DNA of 64,000 nt, from the NCBI GenBank assembly GCA_902766045.1, contig CACXCA010000004.1, positions 16,333 through 80,332 of the forward strand, in the 5' to 3' direction. Shown here piece by piece: positions 62,968-64,000 of this stretch. The notes below the pieces were generated by a model that was not told where the DNA came from, did no database searches, and saw only the letters and a list, made by a program, of their open reading frames with translations. This stretch comes from an uncultured Bacteroidales bacterium. GTDB lineage: Bacteria; Bacteroidota; Bacteroidia; Bacteroidales; Paludibacteraceae. The position numbers and the translations under genes were made by a program. Within the stretch, counting starts at the first letter, position 1, and each line of letters starts with the position of its first letter.

Positions 62968-63408
62968 ATGAATATCGATACAATAATTCCAGTCAACAAG
63001 AAGCACTTGCTGTTGATGCAGGTGCTCTGCTGGTTGGGTCCGGGGGTGAAGATACTGACCACAGGCATACAATCCCTATTACAAGTAAAATTGGCGAACC
63101 CAGAAAGAGTCTGGTGGCTTCTTTTGATAGCGGTGGCGGTTGCCGCACTTTTTTCTCTGATGTTCAATGGGTTTATAAAGCGATACACAGCCCGCATATT
63201 GAATTTCCCGGAACAGAAGAAATCCCTGTTCGCCTTTTTTGACCTACGAGGCTATCTTCTCATCTTCTTCATGATGGGACTTGGCATCAGTCTGAAATTT
63301 ATACCCGGCATTCCGAAAGAGTTTTTTGCTGCATTCTACCCCGGACTCGGTGTAGCGCTATCCATTGCAGGCCTGCGCTATTTTGTGAGTTGGTGGAAGG
63401 CGGCGTAG
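62968..63408 (+). CDS. Small membrane protein of unknown function
   Basis: The 146-residue protein has about four hydrophobic segments (near 13-35, 48-66, 90-110 and 122-140), including VWWLLLIAVAVAALFSLMF. I recognise no family. It lies 25 bases after the small Cys protein and may be the fourth gene of the peroxide-responsive operon. Confidence 0.7.
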   Translation: MNIDTIIPVNKKHLLLMQVLCWLGPGVKILTTGIQSLLQVKLANPERVWWLLLIAVAVAALFSLMFNGFIKRYTARILNFPEQKKSLFAFFDLRGYLLIFFMMGLGISLKFIPGIPKEFFAAFYPGLGVALSIAGLRYFVSWWKAA

Positions 63409-63436
63409 TGTTGAACCTTCAATAAAATCACAAATT

Positions 63437-64000
63437 TCACCTCATCTTCCTAAACATCGCCTTCATCATCTCCTTGTCCATTGGTTGCATGGTGTTGAGT
63501 TTGAGCGATTTCACCATTTTGAGTGTGCCTTGCTTGTATTTCTGGAAATGGTCGGTTTTCAGGTGGGCTTGATAGACGGCGTCGTTGGCATAGATTTCGA
63601 GGATGCGGATCTGGCACGAGTCGGCTGGGTCCTGCATCGGAAACAGACAGATAACGCCTGGCTCACGCTCCACCGACAGACGGTCAACCTCGGTGGCATA
63701 CGCAAGATACTCGCTCAAATATTCGGGATAAACCTCGATTTCGGCAATGCGGACAATCATATCGCCGTAAGGCTTAGCTTCGGTGGTAAGAGAGCCGTCA
63801 GAAAGTCCGAACAGACGTTCTGCGTTTTGATACAGAAACATATCCTTGTATGCCGCAAGGTCGGGCTCTTCGGTAAGATACTTTTTCATACGCTCGAGAC
63901 CTGCTGTCAGCACTTGCGGGGCAACATACGGATAGTCGGACCCGTAGAGAATATGCTCGGGCGTGGTGATTGTCAGCATCATACGGATAACCTCGGGCGA
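63437..64000 (-). CDS. Amidohydrolase fused to antibiotic-biosynthesis-monooxygenase-like domain, partial
   Basis: The frame stays open to the right edge, so the N-terminal part is missing. The visible start is the end of an amidohydrolase-2 (ACMSD-like) domain: TTPEHILYGSDYPYVAPQVL with the metal-binding Asp, and MFLYQNAERLFGL, its standard last helix. After a short linker comes a domain of about 95 residues (MIVRIAEIEVYPEYLSEYLA, VICLFPMQDP, ILEIYANDAVYQAHLKTDHF) with the ABM/YgiN pattern, which includes quinol monooxygenases. The fusion suggests a role in aromatic or quinone metabolism. High GC content. Confidence 0.85.
   Translation of the reverse strand, partial: SPEVIRMMLTITTPEHILYGSDYPYVAPQVLTAGLERMKKYLTEEPDLAAYKDMFLYQNAERLFGLSDGSLTTEAKPYGDMIVRIAEIEVYPEYLSEYLAYATEVDRLSVEREPGVICLFPMQDPADSCQIRILEIYANDAVYQAHLKTDHFQKYKQGTLKMVKSLKLNTMQPMDKEMMKAMFRKMR

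Overview
The window reads as a chromosomal segment from a member of the Bacteroidota, order Bacteroidales. Evidence: many genes are preceded by the Bacteroides-type promoter (TTTG, about 20 bases, TAnnTTTG) rather than -35/-10 boxes and usually lack a strong Shine-Dalgarno; a complete Bat aerotolerance operon is present; complex I is encoded as the 11-subunit form with fused NuoCD and no NuoEFG; the parA-parB-DUF5683-mltD cluster has the order typical of the phylum; and a secreted cellulase ends in a type IX secretion-like sorting domain. I cannot name the genus. No phage, plasmid, transposase or CRISPR signal was seen.

Layout. 1-3.5 kb: three serpin genes on the minus strand, the leftmost cut by the window edge. 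3.7-3.9 kb: a structured minus-strand RNA, possibly 6S RNA. 4.1-8.3 kb: a tetrapyrrole-methylase-type methyltransferase, an LTA-synthase-like membrane sulfatase, a DUF3089 hydrolase and a small secreted protein. 8.4-10.2 kb: GH9 endoglucanase. 10.3-13.2 kb: an Ig-like membrane protein, a short HU protein and a large protein joining a DNA-binding HU domain, one membrane span and a LysM-like domain. 13.4-22.0 kb: moxR, DUF58, a BatD-like small gene, then batABCDE. 22.0-29.3 kb: beta-barrel protein, asnA, S41 protease, an ABC permease plus binding protein lacking an ATPase, and a TetR regulator. 29.4 kb: tRNA-Arg(ACG). 29.7-31.8 kb: TPR protein. 32.1-42.4 kb: a leader with a 28-codon ORF and a strong terminator, then nuoABCDHIJKLMN. 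42.7-48.1 kb: a probable metal-uptake run (small membrane protein, ZIP transporter, TonB receptor, lipoprotein) and a methyltransferase behind a palindromic operator. 48.1-54.5 kb: L,D-transpeptidase-like protein, Sel1 protein, SUI1-like factor, GH3 glucosidase, small esterase. 54.8-58.6 kb: mltD, DUF5683, parB, parA. 58.8-60.7 kb: agmatine-to-putrescine pair. 60.9-64 kb: visibly more GC-rich genes: Fe-S flavoprotein, glutathione peroxidase with an OhrR-like regulator and a matching palindromic operator, two small proteins, and the end of an amidohydrolase fused to a monooxygenase-like domain.

A dispersed intergenic repeat (a perfect or near-perfect palindrome centred on CACGGCCGTG, followed by a conserved tail resembling AAATTCACGAAATGAATTT) occurs at five places, with a sixth diverged relative. 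Two copies belong to a tandem duplication that left a remnant of the neighbouring outer-membrane gene. The observations I rate most highly are the HU-membrane-LysM protein, the nuo leader, the structured RNA at 3.7-3.9 kb, the repeat family and the OhrR/peroxidase operator.
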